Of a DNA stretch of 5,680 nt, positions 4,856 to 5,680 are shown piece after piece (positions within the stretch are counted from its first letter, which is position 1; each line of letters begins with the position of its first letter). The notes beneath the pieces are model-generated. The model did no database searches. It had not been told where the DNA came from and saw only the letters and a program-made list of their open reading frames with translations. The translations under genes were made by a program, and so were the position numbers. This DNA comes from Campylobacteraceae bacterium (GTDB lineage Bacteria; Campylobacterota; Campylobacteria; Campylobacterales; Campylobacteraceae): NCBI GenBank assembly GCA_031290675.1, contig JAITNC010000154.1, forward strand, positions 1-5,680. Direction: 5' to 3'.

Positions 4856-5680
4856 TTAAAATGAATAATCAAATCGCAATATCAACATATCTGTGTCATT
4901 TCCAAGTTTATGGTCTTCTTTTTCATAAACGGCACGTATAAATATATTTGTATTTCTTGGTGCAAGCTCTGCATAAACGTCTGTCCATTTGATCTCTTCG
5001 TCGTTTTGCTTTAAATCCGCATTACTATAAATCGCTCCGATTTTAAATAGCCCTCCACCAAGCAAACGGCTTAAGTTATAGGACGCACCAAAAGCGTACT
5101 GGTCGGATTCGTTATAAACAGCGCACGCATCATAATTTGTGGTAAAAAGCAGACATTTGTTTGCCCCTCCGGCAACACCAAACTGTGCATCGCCGCCTTT
5201 GACTTGCGCAAACGCACCGTATATGTCAAATCCGCCATATCCAAAGCCCAATTTCAAGCCATAATACAGCGCACTGTCTTTCGTGGAATTGTCATATGTT
5301 GTGCCTGAGAGTTGACCTGCCACGTTGTATCTGATATCTGTATCGCCGATAGAGTTTTTGTAGTTAGCTTCAGTATAAAATATATCGAAGTCGTCCTCAA
5401 CGATACCGTACGCCGCCGTCAAATCCAACCCCTTAAAGTAGTTATTTTTCGCAGCGATAGCGTAACCATTTTTGGCACTTGCCGAGTATATGGCAGGATT
5501 GCTTTGCGCAAGTTCAAAAAACTTTGGAGGATTGCCGTTTTTGCCTGTTTGGAACTGATACTTGTCAACATAAGCGGCATACAGAGTCGTGCCTGTGTTG
5601 TTCAACTCATCACTCTTTATGCTGGCACCCTCAAATGATTGTATGATAGGCTTGCCCTTGCCTATCCCAACAAGAGGTAT
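4856..5680 (-). CDS. OprD-like outer-membrane porin, C-terminal part
   Basis: The frame is open to the right edge of the window, so the true start and signal peptide lie outside; 274 residues are visible. It shows alternating beta-strand patterns (ADLKQNDEEIKWTDVYAEL, IFIRAVYEKED), glycine and tyrosine girdles, and the C-terminal Phe signature LRFDYSF that BAM recognises. The stretch FEGASIKSDEL then TTLYAAYVDKYQ resembles the strand-turn-strand pattern of OprD-family porins common in Campylobacterota. A major outer-membrane porin of another subfamily is the alternative. Visible residues 176 and 186 are cysteines (NKCLLF...DACAVY), rare in porins, probably in an extracellular loop and able to form a disulfide. 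It is the first visible gene of the operon, 16 nt before dsbL. Its job may be uptake of sulfate esters, which is inference from context. The TAA stop is at 4858-4856. Confidence 0.82.
   Translation of the reverse strand: MPLVGIGKGKPIIQSFEGASIKSDELNNTGTTLYAAYVDKYQFQTGKNGNPPKFFELAQSNPAIYSASAKNGYAIAAKNNYFKGLDLTAAYGIVEDDFDIFYTEANYKNSIGDTDIRYNVAGQLSGTTYDNSTKDSALYYGLKLGFGYGGFDIYGAFAQVKGGDAQFGVAGGANKCLLFTTNYDACAVYNESDQYAFGASYNLSRLLGGGLFKIGAIYSNADLKQNDEEIKWTDVYAELAPRNTNIFIRAVYEKEDHKLGNDTDMLILRFDYSF

Noticed and set aside
5312..5638. 108-codon plus-strand frame opposite the porin
   Set aside because: It is antisense to the porin beta-strand region, without a ribosome site or recognisable domain.

Overview
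The window looks like chromosome from a Campylobacterota bacterium (Campylobacter or a close relative). The evidence is moderate to low G+C, heavy ATA/AAA/TTT codon use, an AT-rich promoter with a good TATAAT box and no clear -35 box, and a gene set built around a periplasmic aryl-sulfate sulfotransferase with its own Dsb pair. I cannot name the genus from sequence alone.

Layout. Positions 1-280 hold a probable minus-strand membrane microprotein of 28 codons (76-162) with a strong Shine-Dalgarno sequence. It is followed by a C8/T8 terminator-like tract at the window's left end. Positions 280-657 are non-coding and packed with repeats: a 201-bp element bounded by a perfect 42-bp inverted repeat, then three diverged copies of the same REP-like family. 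A promoter at 750-755 leads into tauE, a plus-strand TauE/SafE family permease gene (783-1601). A bidirectional hairpin terminator (1607-1654) separates it from a convergent minus-strand operon that fills the rest of the window.

Read in its own direction, the operon runs: OprD-like outer-membrane porin (3' part only, from the right edge to 4856), dsbL (4839-4186), dsbI (4176-3508), aryl-sulfate sulfotransferase (3511-1664). Spacings are 16 nt, 9 nt and a 4-nt ATGA overlap, so these genes are almost certainly co-transcribed. The logic follows the known UPEC ASST/DsbL/DsbI system. DsbI feeds oxidising equivalents from the quinone pool to DsbL, and DsbL forms the structural disulfide in the exported sulfotransferase. 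Catalytic His and Arg residues, both DsbI cysteine pairs and a CPFC motif in DsbL are all present. The co-transcribed porin is unusual in having two cysteines of its own. It may admit aryl sulfates, be a further DsbL substrate, or both. The convergent TauE permease may handle a related sulfur anion, but that rests on proximity only.

The clearest non-textbook items are the unannotated microprotein, the 42-bp inverted-repeat element with its decayed relatives, the porin cysteine pair, and the homopolymer tracts at the left edge. I see no CRISPR array, tRNA, rRNA or transposase gene.
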